A DNA stretch of 6,543 nucleotides from the NCBI GenBank assembly GCA_023393265.1, contig JAEWME010000402.1:1-6543 (forward strand), in the 5' to 3' direction. This document shows, piece by piece, positions 1-6,004 of the stretch (the stretch's first letter is position 1; each line of letters opens with the position of its first letter). The notes beneath the pieces were generated by a model. That model was not told the origin of the DNA and did not search any database. It was given only the letters and a program-made list of their open reading frames with translations. Made by a program: the position numbers and the translations under genes. This DNA is from Bacteroidota bacterium. GTDB lineage: Bacteria; Bacteroidota; Bacteroidia; Bacteroidales; Prolixibacteraceae.

Positions 1-327
1 ACAGACTATGGGCTCGATCCGTTTATCAGGAGAGAGATGAAAAAGGTTTTTCCTGAACTCGACTTTGTTGAATTGCCTTTCTCGCATCCGATTTATCACC
101 AGAAATACCAGTTTCCGAATGGTTTGCCCAAAATTCATGAGCACGACGGAAAACCGGCACAGGGGTTTGGCTTGATTTACAAAGGGCGGCTCGTGTGTTT
201 TTATAATTACGAGTGCGATCTGGGCGACGGCTGGGAAGACCGTTCGGTGCATAACGATACGGAGGAAGTGAGGCAAAAGGCTTTGCAGATGGGCGCCAAT
301 ATTATTTCCTACGTTTTCAATCAGTAA
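1..327 (+). CDS. DUF4159 domain protein, C-terminal part (5' end outside window)
   Basis: The reading frame is open from base 1, so this is the C-terminal 108 residues of a longer protein. The apparent Met at 37 is internal: the codons before it read TDYGLDPFIRRE and run smoothly into MKKVFPEL, as in DUF4159 proteins of Bacteroidota. Visible family features are YGLDPFIRREM at the left edge, a HPIYH segment, LPKIHEHDG, the strand GFGLIYKGRLVCFY followed by the acidic turn ECDLGDGWED, and the closing helix/strand EEVRQKALQMGANIISYVF. From memory of the family, full-length members are roughly 200-230 residues and often carry an N-terminal signal peptide, so about half is missing here. The biochemical function is unknown. 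The domain occurs in envelope-associated proteins, sometimes with aerotolerance-type modules, but nothing in this window assigns a role. It ends in TAA, and the next gene is convergent. Confidence 0.85.
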   Translation, partial: TDYGLDPFIRREMKKVFPELDFVELPFSHPIYHQKYQFPNGLPKIHEHDGKPAQGFGLIYKGRLVCFYNYECDLGDGWEDRSVHNDTEEVRQKALQMGANIISYVFNQ

Positions 328-350
328 AAAAGTATTGACGGAAATTTAGC

Positions 351-382
351 AAAACAAAAAACGCAAGGCTGTTTGCCCTGCG
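351..382 (-). terminator. Intrinsic terminator of the DUF2795 gene
   Basis: Bases 362-369 (CGCAAGGC) pair with 375-382 (GCCCTGCG) around the 5-nt loop TGTTT, with a single A/C mismatch. On the minus strand the hairpin is followed by six T, a G and four T (the A-rich run 351-361 on the plus strand). It lies 25 bp beyond the minus-strand stop at 407. The plus-strand side has no T-run, so it should stop leftward transcription only and not serve the convergent DUF4159 gene. Confidence 0.7.
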
Positions 383-406
383 CTTCAATATGTTTGTCTC
401 AAAACA

Positions 407-628
407 TCAATATTCGTCTTCGTTGAAGAAGAAATCATCTTTGCTTGGATAATCAGGCCAGATGTCTTCAATACTTTCATAAATTTCTCCTTCGTCTTCA
501 ATCTCCTGGAGATTTTCAATTACTTCGAGAGGTGCGCCGCTGCGAATGGCAAAGTCGATTAATTCATCCTTACTTGCTGGCCAAGGGGCATCCTCAAGTT
601 TTGAGGCTAGTTCAAGTGTCCAGTACAT
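407..628 (-). CDS. Small acidic DUF2795 domain protein
   Basis: This is a 73-residue protein from ATG at 628 to the stop at 407. I recognise it as the short DUF2795-type protein that is very strongly conserved in Bacteroidota. The N-terminal half (MYWTLELASKLEDAPWPASK, then DELIDFAIRSGAPLEVIENL) looks like a compact helical fold. The C-terminal third is strongly acidic (EIEDEGEIYESIEDIWPDYP) and ends in an aromatic/acidic tail, DDFFFNEDEY. There is no signal peptide, membrane segment or catalytic motif. No biochemical function is known to me; size and acidity suggest a cytosolic binding protein, but that is inference. It has a candidate promoter of its own in the 89-bp gap after the adenosyltransferase gene and a hairpin terminator behind it, so it is probably transcribed at least partly alone. 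The overlapping plus-strand reading frames in this stretch are shadows. Confidence 0.87.
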   Translation of the reverse strand: MYWTLELASKLEDAPWPASKDELIDFAIRSGAPLEVIENLQEIEDEGEIYESIEDIWPDYPSKDDFFFNEDEY

Positions 629-675
629 ATCTTTTTTTATTAGAAGGTTATTAACCAGGTTTTTTAAACTTTTTG

Positions 676-705
676 CGAATATAAGAAAAAAAAGGAAACT
701 GCAAA
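676..705 (-). promoter_or_regulatory. Candidate Bacteroidota promoter for the DUF2795 gene
   Basis: Read on the minus strand, TTTG (705 to 702) is followed after 18 nt by TATATTCG (683 to 676), one mismatch from the Bacteroidota -7 consensus TAnnTTTG. The spacing fits the -33/-7 arrangement known for the primary sigma factor of this phylum. Transcription would begin at about 668-671, giving a leader of roughly 40 nt. The spacer contains a run of eight T. The call rests on motif and spacing only. Confidence 0.4.
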
Positions 706-719
706 TAATTAAATTATTT
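703..719. repeat. 17-bp perfect AT-only palindrome at the adenosyltransferase stop
   Basis: AAATAATT and AATTATTT are exact reverse complements around a single central A. The palindrome covers two of the three stop-codon bases of the adenosyltransferase gene and overlaps the candidate -33 box of the DUF2795 promoter. A one-base centre cannot form a normal hairpin loop, so it resembles a dyad binding site more than a terminator. Its pure A/T content makes a chance origin quite possible. Confidence 0.35.
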
Positions 720-1275
720 ATTCGTTAAGTTCTGGATGCCAGAGTATTTCAGGTGATTTTTGGTCCATATTCAACTTTCTTGACAGGACAAAAAGATAGT
801 CGGAAAGGCGATTAATATATTTGATCAGATTGGCGTCGACTTCGCATTTTTCTGATAACTCAACGATCCTTCTTTCTGCTCTTCTGCAAACGGTTCGTGC
901 CACATGGCAGAATCCGGAAACCTGACTTCCTCCAGGCAATACAAAATTACGGAGTTCGGGTAGCACATCAACCATCCGGTCCATCTCCCGTTCCAGAAAT
1001 TCAATGTCAGATTTTTTGCTAGGGAGCTGTTTGCGAATCAGCACATCGTCCTGTTCGGTTGCCAGGTTTGCACCAATCACGAAAAGCTTATTCTGGATGT
1101 TTTCCAGTGTTTTGTCCGTTTGTATATCGTTTTGCATCGAACGGATGAGACCAATATATGAGTTTAGTTCATCGATGGTTCCATACGACTCTAGCCGTAT
1201 GTTGTATTTTTTTACCCTTGTGCCGCCAATTAGACCGGTGGTGCCGTCGTCTCCGGTGCGTGTGTATATTTTCAT
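718..1275 (-). CDS. Cob(I)alamin adenosyltransferase, PduO/MMAB type
   Basis: The enzyme transfers the adenosyl group of ATP to cob(I)alamin, making the adenosylcobalamin used by enzymes such as methylmalonyl-CoA mutase. The protein is 185 residues, normal for the PduO/MMAB family. Visible hallmarks are the N-terminal ATP-binding segment TRTGDDGTTGL (5-15), RLESYGTIDELNSYIG (27-42), FVLPGGS (111-117), the Arg-rich RTVCRRAERR (127-136) carrying the conserved Arg/Glu residues, and the closing helix NRLSDYLFVLSR (155-166). The frame is open for 30 more codons upstream, but those would run into the ABC gene and add a basic stretch (IRFIKQRKVELIRLFEKK) atypical of the family. The ATG at 1275, immediately before KIYTRTGDDG, is therefore chosen. 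It lies 43 bp downstream of the ABC ATPase on the same strand, so the two are probably co-transcribed. No clear Shine-Dalgarno is present, as is usual in Bacteroidota. Confidence 0.93.
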   Translation of the reverse strand: MKIYTRTGDDGTTGLIGGTRVKKYNIRLESYGTIDELNSYIGLIRSMQNDIQTDKTLENIQNKLFVIGANLATEQDDVLIRKQLPSKKSDIEFLEREMDRMVDVLPELRNFVLPGGSQVSGFCHVARTVCRRAERRIVELSEKCEVDANLIKYINRLSDYLFVLSRKLNMDQKSPEILWHPELNE

Positions 1276-1318
1276 GACTTTTTTTTCGAATAGACGAATT
1301 AGTTCTACTTTCCGTTGC

Positions 1319-2017
1319 TTAATAAACCGGATTTTCGTTTCTGTAATCAGCTTCAACTTCACCATCCTTTAACCTGATGATGCGGTGAGCGTGCATGGCG
1401 ATGTCTTCTTCGTGTGTCACCACGATCAGTGTATTGCCTTTCCGGTGGATTTCGGCAAACAACTGCATGATTTCTTCTGAAATTTTCGAGTCGAGATTAC
1501 CTGTCGGTTCGTCGGCCAGTAATATCGACGGATTATTGATCAGGGCACGGGCCACTGCCACACGCTGGCGCTGTCCGCCTGAAAGTTCGTTGGGCTTGTG
1601 CTCAATTCGTTCGGCCAACCCAACTTCGGTGAGTATCTTTTCAGCTTTTTTGATGCGTTCCTGCTTTTTTACACCTGCATAAACAAGCGGCAACATCACG
1701 TTTTCAAGCGCTGTGTTTCGCGGTAATAAGTTGAATGTCTGAAAAACAAAACCAATTTCTTTGTTCCTGATTTCCGCCAGTTCGTCGTCGGTCATGTGGC
1801 TGACATCTTTTCCGTTAAGCTCATAAAAACCGCTTGTAGGCGTGTCAAGACAGCCAATGATGTTCATCATGGTCGACTTCCCTGAACCGGATGCTCCCAT
1901 GATGGCAACATATTCGCCTCTGTTTATTTGAAGTGAAACCGAACGCAGCGCACGGACCGTTTGTGTGCCTACTTTGTAGTTCTTAACGATTTTTTCGAGT
2001 TTGATAACAGCTTCCAT
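1319..2017 (-). CDS. ABC transporter ATP-binding protein, LolD/MacB-type
   Basis: This is a 232-residue complete ABC nucleotide-binding domain. Visible motifs are Walker A GASGSGKST (41-49), Q-loop Gln93 in GFVFQTFNLLP, signature LSGGQ (145-149), Walker B ILLADE (165-170) with catalytic Glu170, D-loop NLDS (174-177) and H-loop His202 in VVTHE. The sequence GCLDTPTSG after Walker A, the FNLLPRNTALENVMLPL stretch and ADEPTGNLDS are typical of the LolD/MacB/FtsE-like group, which works with MacB-type permeases in lipoprotein release, efflux or mechanotransmission across the envelope. It should act at the cytoplasmic face of the inner membrane. No permease lies next to it: the downstream gene is the cobalamin adenosyltransferase and the upstream neighbour is the divergent recG. 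The partner must be encoded elsewhere and the substrate cannot be named. The C-terminal tail (EADYRNENPVY) is short, with no fused domain. The ATG at 2017 is the family-like start. Confidence 0.92.
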   Translation of the reverse strand: MEAVIKLEKIVKNYKVGTQTVRALRSVSLQINRGEYVAIMGASGSGKSTMMNIIGCLDTPTSGFYELNGKDVSHMTDDELAEIRNKEIGFVFQTFNLLPRNTALENVMLPLVYAGVKKQERIKKAEKILTEVGLAERIEHKPNELSGGQRQRVAVARALINNPSILLADEPTGNLDSKISEEIMQLFAEIHRKGNTLIVVTHEEDIAMHAHRIIRLKDGEVEADYRNENPVY

Positions 2018-2078
2018 CAGATTAACTTAATTGGTTTGTGTTGATTAGTTTCAGAATTGTCAAGTTTATTACAAATAT

Positions 2079-2086
2079 CAAACCTA
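2079..2086 (-). promoter_or_regulatory. -7 box of the ABC ATPase/adenosyltransferase operon
   Basis: On the minus strand this reads TAGGTTTG, an exact match to the Bacteroidota -7 consensus TAnnTTTG. It lies 61 bp ahead of the ABC ATPase start, which would give a leader of about 55 nt. I see no TTTG at the expected -33 distance, so only the -7 half is supported. The box sits within the 194-bp divergent region shared with recG. Confidence 0.45.
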
Positions 2087-2199
2087 AATTCTGTTTCAGT
2101 GACTGTTTGTGAATAAAAACCTCAAAAAATAACATTTGTTGTATTTTCTCCGGATACAATTTGAATAAATTCGGGAAAGGCCCTCAAACGGATAATTTT

Positions 2200-2207
2200 T
2201 ATCTTTG
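2200..2207 (+). promoter_or_regulatory. -7 box immediately ahead of recG
   Basis: The sequence TATCTTTG matches the Bacteroidota -7 consensus TAnnTTTG exactly and ends 4 bp before the chosen recG ATG at 2212. Transcription starting a few bases downstream would give a leaderless or nearly leaderless recG message. It would also exclude the upstream in-frame TTG at 2161 as a start. No convincing -33 TTTG is visible. Confidence 0.5.
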
Positions 2208-2211
2208 CTTT

Positions 2212-4311
2212 ATGTCTGATTTTCTGGAACAGGATATTAAGTTTTTGCCGGGAGTGGGCCCCAAACGCGCCGAAATTCTCAAAAAGGAACTGGAAATCTT
2301 CACTTTCCGCGATCTCCTGTACTATTTCCCATACAAGTACATCGACCGAACCAAATTCTACAAAATAGCCGAAATCAATTCCACTACGTCGTACATTCAG
2401 TTGAAAGGGCGCATCGTCCGTTTCGAGACATCGGGAGAGGGTGCGAAGCAGCGGCTGATCGCCATTTTCAAGGACGAGTCGGGGCAAATGGAATTGCTTT
2501 GGTTTCAGGGATTGAAATGGGTGCGCGAGAACATTCGGGCCAACGTCGAATACATCGTTTTTGGCAAGCCGTCGGAGTTTAGCGGCAAAATCAACATCAT
2601 TCATCCTGAAATCGAGCCGGTCGAGAATAAGCCGGTGAGTACAGGCGTCTTTCAGGCTTTCTACAACACGACCGAAAGCATGAAAAAGAAGTTCATGACC
2701 AGCAAAATCCTGAATAAATTCCAGTTTACGCTGTTGTCGCTGCTCGACGGCAAAATCACCGAAACGCTTTCCACGGGCGTACTTTCGCGGCTAAAACTGA
2801 TGCCTTTGCCGATGGCGTTGCGTCAGGTGCATTTTCCTGAAAATCCGCATTTGCTGAAGATTGCCCAGTTTCGCCTGAAGTTTGAGGAACTGTTTTTCAT
2901 TCAGCTTAAAATCCTAAGCCTGAAACATCACCGTGAAGACGCCTTCAAAGGTTTTGTTTTTTCGCAGGTGGGCTACAACCTGAATACTTTTTTCAGCGAT
3001 TATTTGCCGTTCGACCTGACCAATGCGCAGAAAAAAGTGGTCAAGGAAATCCGGAAGGATTTGGGTTCGGGCAAGCAAATGAACCGTCTTTTGCAGGGCG
3101 ATGTTGGCAGCGGCAAAACGCTGGTTGCGCTGATGACGGCGCTGATCGCCTTCGACAATGGTTTTCAGGTGAGCCTGATGGCACCCACCGAAATTTTGGC
3201 TAACCAGCATTACAATTCGATCCGGAAAATGACCGACGGGCTGGGCATCAACATCGCCCTGTTAACCGGCTCGACCAAAAAATCGGCCCGAAATGTCATT
3301 CACGAACAGTTGCAGGACGGCCGTTTGCAGTTGCTCATTGGCACCCATGCACTAATTGAAGATACGGTGAATTTCAGCAATCTTGGGCTGGTAATTATCG
3401 ACGAGCAACACCGCTTTGGTGTGGCGCAACGTGCAAAACTCTGGAAAAAAAATGAATTCATTCCGCCGCATATTTTGGTGATGACCGCCACGCCGATTCC
3501 ACGTACACTGGCTATGACGGTGTATGGCGATTTGGATGTGTCGGTGATCGACGAACTTCCGCCCGGAAGAAAACCGATTCAAACCCTGCACTTTTATGAG
3601 AACCGCCGCAAACAGGTGTATGAATTTATCCGCCAGCAGGTGGAGAAAGGCCGCCAGATTTATGTGGTTTATCCGCTGATTAAAGAGTCGGAAAAGCTCG
3701 ACCTGAAAAATGTGGAAGACGGATATGAATTGCTGAAGCAGGTATTTCCTCGGTACAAAATCAGCATGGTGCACGGCAAAATGAAACCGGCCGACAAAGA
3801 CGCCGAGATGCAGTTGTTTAAGGAAGGAAAAACGCAGATCATGGTGGCAACCACGGTGATCGAAGTGGGTGTTGATGTGCCGAACGCTTCGGTGATGATC
3901 ATCGAAAGTTCCGAGCGTTTTGGCCTTTCGCAGTTGCATCAGCTTCGTGGCCGGGTGGGGAGGGGTGCCGAGCAGTCGTATTGTCTGCTGATGTCGTCGT
4001 ACAAAATCAGCAACGAAAGCCGCAAGCGGATTGAGACCATGGTGCGCACCAACGACGGTTTTGAAATTGCCGAAGTCGATATGCAGCTTCGCGGTCCCGG
4101 CGACCTCGAAGGCACCCAGCAAAGCGGGATTGGCTTTAGCCTGAAAATTGCCAACCTGGGCAAAGACGGCGAAATTCTGCAATATGCCCGCAATCAGGCT
4201 TCCGATTTGCTCGACGATGATCCGAAGCTGCAAAAACCGGAAAACCGGATCCTGGTCGAAAATCTCCTGAAAATGAAGAACACCGAATTTAACTGGAGTT
4301 CGATCAGCTAA
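2212..4311 (+). CDS. recG: ATP-dependent DNA helicase RecG
   Basis: RecG is the superfamily 2 helicase that regresses stalled replication forks and processes branched DNA and R-loops. From ATG 2212 the protein has 699 residues, the normal length. It begins with the helical region FLPGVGPKRAEIL (about 12-23), followed by the wedge OB-fold that grips the branch point (about 60-145). The helicase core shows DLTNAQ (268-273), Walker A GDVGSGKT (296-303), APTEILA (324-330), DEQH box (397-400), TATPIPRT (425-432), VATTVIEVGVDVPNA (545-559) and QLHQLRGRVGR (574-584). The TRG translocation motif follows (about 616-639; GFEIAEVDMQLRGPGD then GTQQSG). All key residues are present, so it should be active. 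The frame extends to a TTG at 2161, but those 17 residues are not family-like and the -7 box at 2200-2207 lies between the two starts. It is divergent from the ABC gene and separated by 140 bp from the next gene, so it is probably monocistronic. Confidence 0.97.
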   Translation: MSDFLEQDIKFLPGVGPKRAEILKKELEIFTFRDLLYYFPYKYIDRTKFYKIAEINSTTSYIQLKGRIVRFETSGEGAKQRLIAIFKDESGQMELLWFQGLKWVRENIRANVEYIVFGKPSEFSGKINIIHPEIEPVENKPVSTGVFQAFYNTTESMKKKFMTSKILNKFQFTLLSLLDGKITETLSTGVLSRLKLMPLPMALRQVHFPENPHLLKIAQFRLKFEELFFIQLKILSLKHHREDAFKGFVFSQVGYNLNTFFSDYLPFDLTNAQKKVVKEIRKDLGSGKQMNRLLQGDVGSGKTLVALMTALIAFDNGFQVSLMAPTEILANQHYNSIRKMTDGLGINIALLTGSTKKSARNVIHEQLQDGRLQLLIGTHALIEDTVNFSNLGLVIIDEQHRFGVAQRAKLWKKNEFIPPHILVMTATPIPRTLAMTVYGDLDVSVIDELPPGRKPIQTLHFYENRRKQVYEFIRQQVEKGRQIYVVYPLIKESEKLDLKNVEDGYELLKQVFPRYKISMVHGKMKPADKDAEMQLFKEGKTQIMVATTVIEVGVDVPNASVMIIESSERFGLSQLHQLRGRVGRGAEQSYCLLMSSYKISNESRKRIETMVRTNDGFEIAEVDMQLRGPGDLEGTQQSGIGFSLKIANLGKDGEILQYARNQASDLLDDDPKLQKPENRILVENLLKMKNTEFNWSSIS

Positions 4312-4421
4312 AATATCGTGCCTGCATTTTTCCTGATCTTGCCTGTAATTCTTTCCGTCCTGCCCATACTTATCGACACAATAAGCTGATTTTATTCAAC
4401 AGTGAAACGAATTGAAAAATC

Positions 4422-4429
4422 TATTTTTC
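4422..4429 (+). promoter_or_regulatory. Weak -7-like box ahead of the C1 peptidase gene
   Basis: TATTTTTC differs by one base from TAnnTTTG and lies 22 bp before the peptidase ATG. No -33 TTTG stands at a suitable distance. A promoter is expected in the 140-bp gap after recG because that gap holds no clear terminator hairpin and the peptidase is an unrelated gene, but this box is only the best visible candidate. Confidence 0.25.
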
Positions 4430-4451
4430 GAACTTCAAAAAAAATATTGGG

Positions 4452-5705
4452 ATGAAGCAAATTTATGTGACGGGAGCGCTGGTTGCTTTGATGGCAGTGG
4501 GCGGACAGGCTCAGAATCTGAGCAAAGGAAAAGTTGTTCAGGACGAAAAAGGAAAGGGTTTTTACTACGAGTCGATTTTGAAGGACGTAACGGCAGTTGA
4601 GGAAAAAATGACTGAGAAGGAACCCTACGTTCGCTTCGTGATGGATCAGTCGGGGCTGGATTTGCCGAACAATCCGGCGTTGTACAAAACGATCTGGAGC
4701 AATCCAACGATATCGCAGGGAAATACCGGAACCTGCTGGAGCTTTTCAACCACAGCTTTTTACGAGTCGGAAGTTTATCGCCAGTTTTGTAAAAAGGTGA
4801 AAATTTCGGAAATCTACTCGGTATATTGCGAGTACCTTGAAAAAGCCAAACGGTTTGTTGAAAAGCGCGGCGATTCAGAATTTTCGGAAGGCTCGGAAGG
4901 CAACGCACTCGCCCGAATTATGAAGACCTACGGCGCAATGCCTCAGGAAGCTTACACCGGATTGATTGATGGTCGCAAATTTCACAGTCATGCGAAAATG
5001 GCTGAGGAAATGACTGCTTTCCTGAATAACATGAAAACCAGCAATACCTGGAATGAAGAGTTCGCCATCGCAACAATCAAATCGATCATGAACCATTATT
5101 TGGGGACACCGCCTGTAGAATTTGTTGTCGAAGGCAAAACTTATACGGCCCAAACATACCTGACAGATTACCTGAAAATCAATCCCGACGATTTTGTGGA
5201 AATTTTGTCGTACAAACAGGAGCCATACTGGCAACAGGTTGAATACAAGGTTCCCGACAACTGGTGGCACAGCAAGGAATATTACAATGTGCCGCTTGCA
5301 GATTACATGACTGCCCTGAAAAGTGCTGTCAAAGCAGGTTATTCGGTGAGCATCGGCGGCGACGTCTCAGAAACCGGTTTCAGCCGGGAAACCAACTGTG
5401 CGCTGATTCCGGACTACGATATTCCGTCGGCTTACATCAACGAAGATGCCCGCCAGTTCCGCTTCTCGAACGAAACCACCACCGACGACCATGGCATGCA
5501 GGTGATTGGAATTCTGGGGAATTACAAAGGAACTGGCAAAGACTGGTACCTGATTAAAGACTCCAGTTCTGGTTCGCGTAATGTTGATCCGAAATCGCCG
5601 AGCTTTGGGTATTACTACTTCAGCGAAGACTACATCAAGCTAAAGATGATGGGGTTCACGGTCCATAAGGATGCGGTGAAAGATCTCCTGACGAAATTTA
5701 AATAA
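4452..5705 (+). CDS. Exported C1B-type cysteine peptidase (bleomycin hydrolase/PepC-like)
   Basis: The protein has 417 residues. The first 20 form a Sec signal peptide (short basic start, hydrophobic YVTGALVALMAVGG, likely cleavage at GQA|Q), so it should work outside the cytoplasm, unlike classical cytosolic PepC or bleomycin hydrolase. The papain-fold active-site segment is SQGNTGTCWSFS, with oxyanion Gln89 and nucleophile Cys95. The His segment is DDHGMQVIG with His347. The third catalytic position, normally Asn in a (K/E)NSWG motif, reads KDSSSG, so Asp370 stands where Asn is expected and the usual Trp is missing. The C-terminal segment DYIKLKMMGFTVHKDAVKD resembles the bleomycin-hydrolase group, whose tail reaches toward the active site and favours aminopeptidase action. 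My recollection is that a Bacteroidota subgroup shares this Asp, so it may be a lineage trait rather than a lesion. The gene stands alone between recG and a strong terminator. The substrate is unknown. Confidence 0.88.
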   Translation: MKQIYVTGALVALMAVGGQAQNLSKGKVVQDEKGKGFYYESILKDVTAVEEKMTEKEPYVRFVMDQSGLDLPNNPALYKTIWSNPTISQGNTGTCWSFSTTAFYESEVYRQFCKKVKISEIYSVYCEYLEKAKRFVEKRGDSEFSEGSEGNALARIMKTYGAMPQEAYTGLIDGRKFHSHAKMAEEMTAFLNNMKTSNTWNEEFAIATIKSIMNHYLGTPPVEFVVEGKTYTAQTYLTDYLKINPDDFVEILSYKQEPYWQQVEYKVPDNWWHSKEYYNVPLADYMTALKSAVKAGYSVSIGGDVSETGFSRETNCALIPDYDIPSAYINEDARQFRFSNETTTDDHGMQVIGILGNYKGTGKDWYLIKDSSSGSRNVDPKSPSFGYYYFSEDYIKLKMMGFTVHKDAVKDLLTKFK

Positions 5706-5710
5706 GGAAC

Positions 5711-5741
5711 AAAGAGCCTCGCCGGAATGCGGGGCTTTTTT
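5711..5741 (+). terminator. Intrinsic terminator of the C1 peptidase gene
   Basis: Bases 5715-5722 (AGCCTCGC) pair with 5729-5736 (GCGGGGCT) over 8 bp including one U-G pair, around the loop CGGAAT, followed by T-run 5736-5741. It begins 5 bp after the stop codon. Upstream A residues at 5711-5713 can extend the stem with the T-run. Confidence 0.88.
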
Positions 5742-5762
5742 ATGCCTGAATTTTCCAACTAT

Positions 5763-5786
5763 TGAAATTTAAGTTCGATAATTTCA
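5763..5786. repeat. 7-bp inverted repeat in AT-rich intergenic region
   Basis: TGAAATT (5763-5769) and AATTTCA (5780-5786) are perfect reverse complements separated by 10 nt. This could be an operator-like dyad or chance in AT-rich DNA. It lies in the gap between the peptidase terminator and the RseC/Rnf operon. Confidence 0.25.
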
Positions 5787-5826
5787 CAAATAAAAAGCTA
5801 TCGTTCAAATAATTAAAACAATGATC

Positions 5827-5862
5827 TTTGTCAGGATTGTGAGCAATGAACTGTTTGTCAGG
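5827..5862 (+). repeat. 9-bp direct repeat upstream of the RseC/Rnf operon
   Basis: TTTGTCAGG occurs at 5827-5835 and again at 5854-5862, an offset of 27 bp, about 105-140 bp upstream of the operon's -7 box. The gap of about 300 bp holding it (5706-6004) shows no credible gene: the longest ATG frame around the repeat is 14 codons. Two similarly oriented copies could be regulator sites. With only two copies this is weak. Confidence 0.3.
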
Positions 5863-5965
5863 TAGATGAAAAATGAAAAAAAATCGCTCTATTTAGAATT
5901 AATATAAATAGTGAAGTGTGTTTTAAAAATGAAAATCCTGTTCTCCTTAGTTATACAAACATCTT

Positions 5966-5973
5966 TAGATTTG
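5966..5973 (+). promoter_or_regulatory. -7 box of the RseC/Rnf operon
   Basis: TAGATTTG matches TAnnTTTG exactly. It ends one base before an in-frame ATG at 5975 and 31 bp before the ATG at 6005. Initiation a few bases past the box would place the transcript start at or beyond 5975, favouring 6005 as the translation start with a leader of about 25 nt. No clear -33 TTTG is visible. Confidence 0.5.
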
Positions 5974-6004
5974 CATGGTTTTTACTGAACCGAAGATCAA
6001 ACGG

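Noticed and set aside
26..39. AGGAGAGAG followed by ATG at 37, resembling a Shine-Dalgarno and start
   Set aside because: The frame continues upstream to base 1 with family-like DUF4159 residues (YGLDPFIRRE), so the Met is internal and the purine run encodes protein.
1276..1365. 30-codon N-terminal extension of the adenosyltransferase
   Set aside because: It overlaps the end of the ABC gene and lacks similarity to the family, which begins near MKIYTRTGDDG.
2097..2105. CAGTGACTG dyad in the recG/ABC intergenic region
   Set aside because: Only 4-bp arms around one base, too short to stand out from chance.
3352..4233. Long minus-strand frame (293 codons) opposite recG
   Set aside because: It lies wholly antisense to the intact helicase core. 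Its product is rich in His, Phe and Arg with no recognisable motif, as expected for the shadow of a gene with strong codon bias.
4312..4451. Possible terminator after recG
   Set aside because: Only a 4-bp CGAT/ATCG match near the stop was found, with no stable stem and no T-run attached.
4435..4908. Minus-strand frame (157 codons) opposite the C1 peptidase start
   Set aside because: Ser/Pro/Phe/Arg-rich translation without family features, antisense to a well-supported gene including its signal peptide.
5706..6004. Hidden small RNA or small gene in the AT-rich gap
   Set aside because: Apart from the terminator, promoter box and weak repeats, I find no coding frame of useful length, no tRNA-like fold and no GC-rich structured segment.
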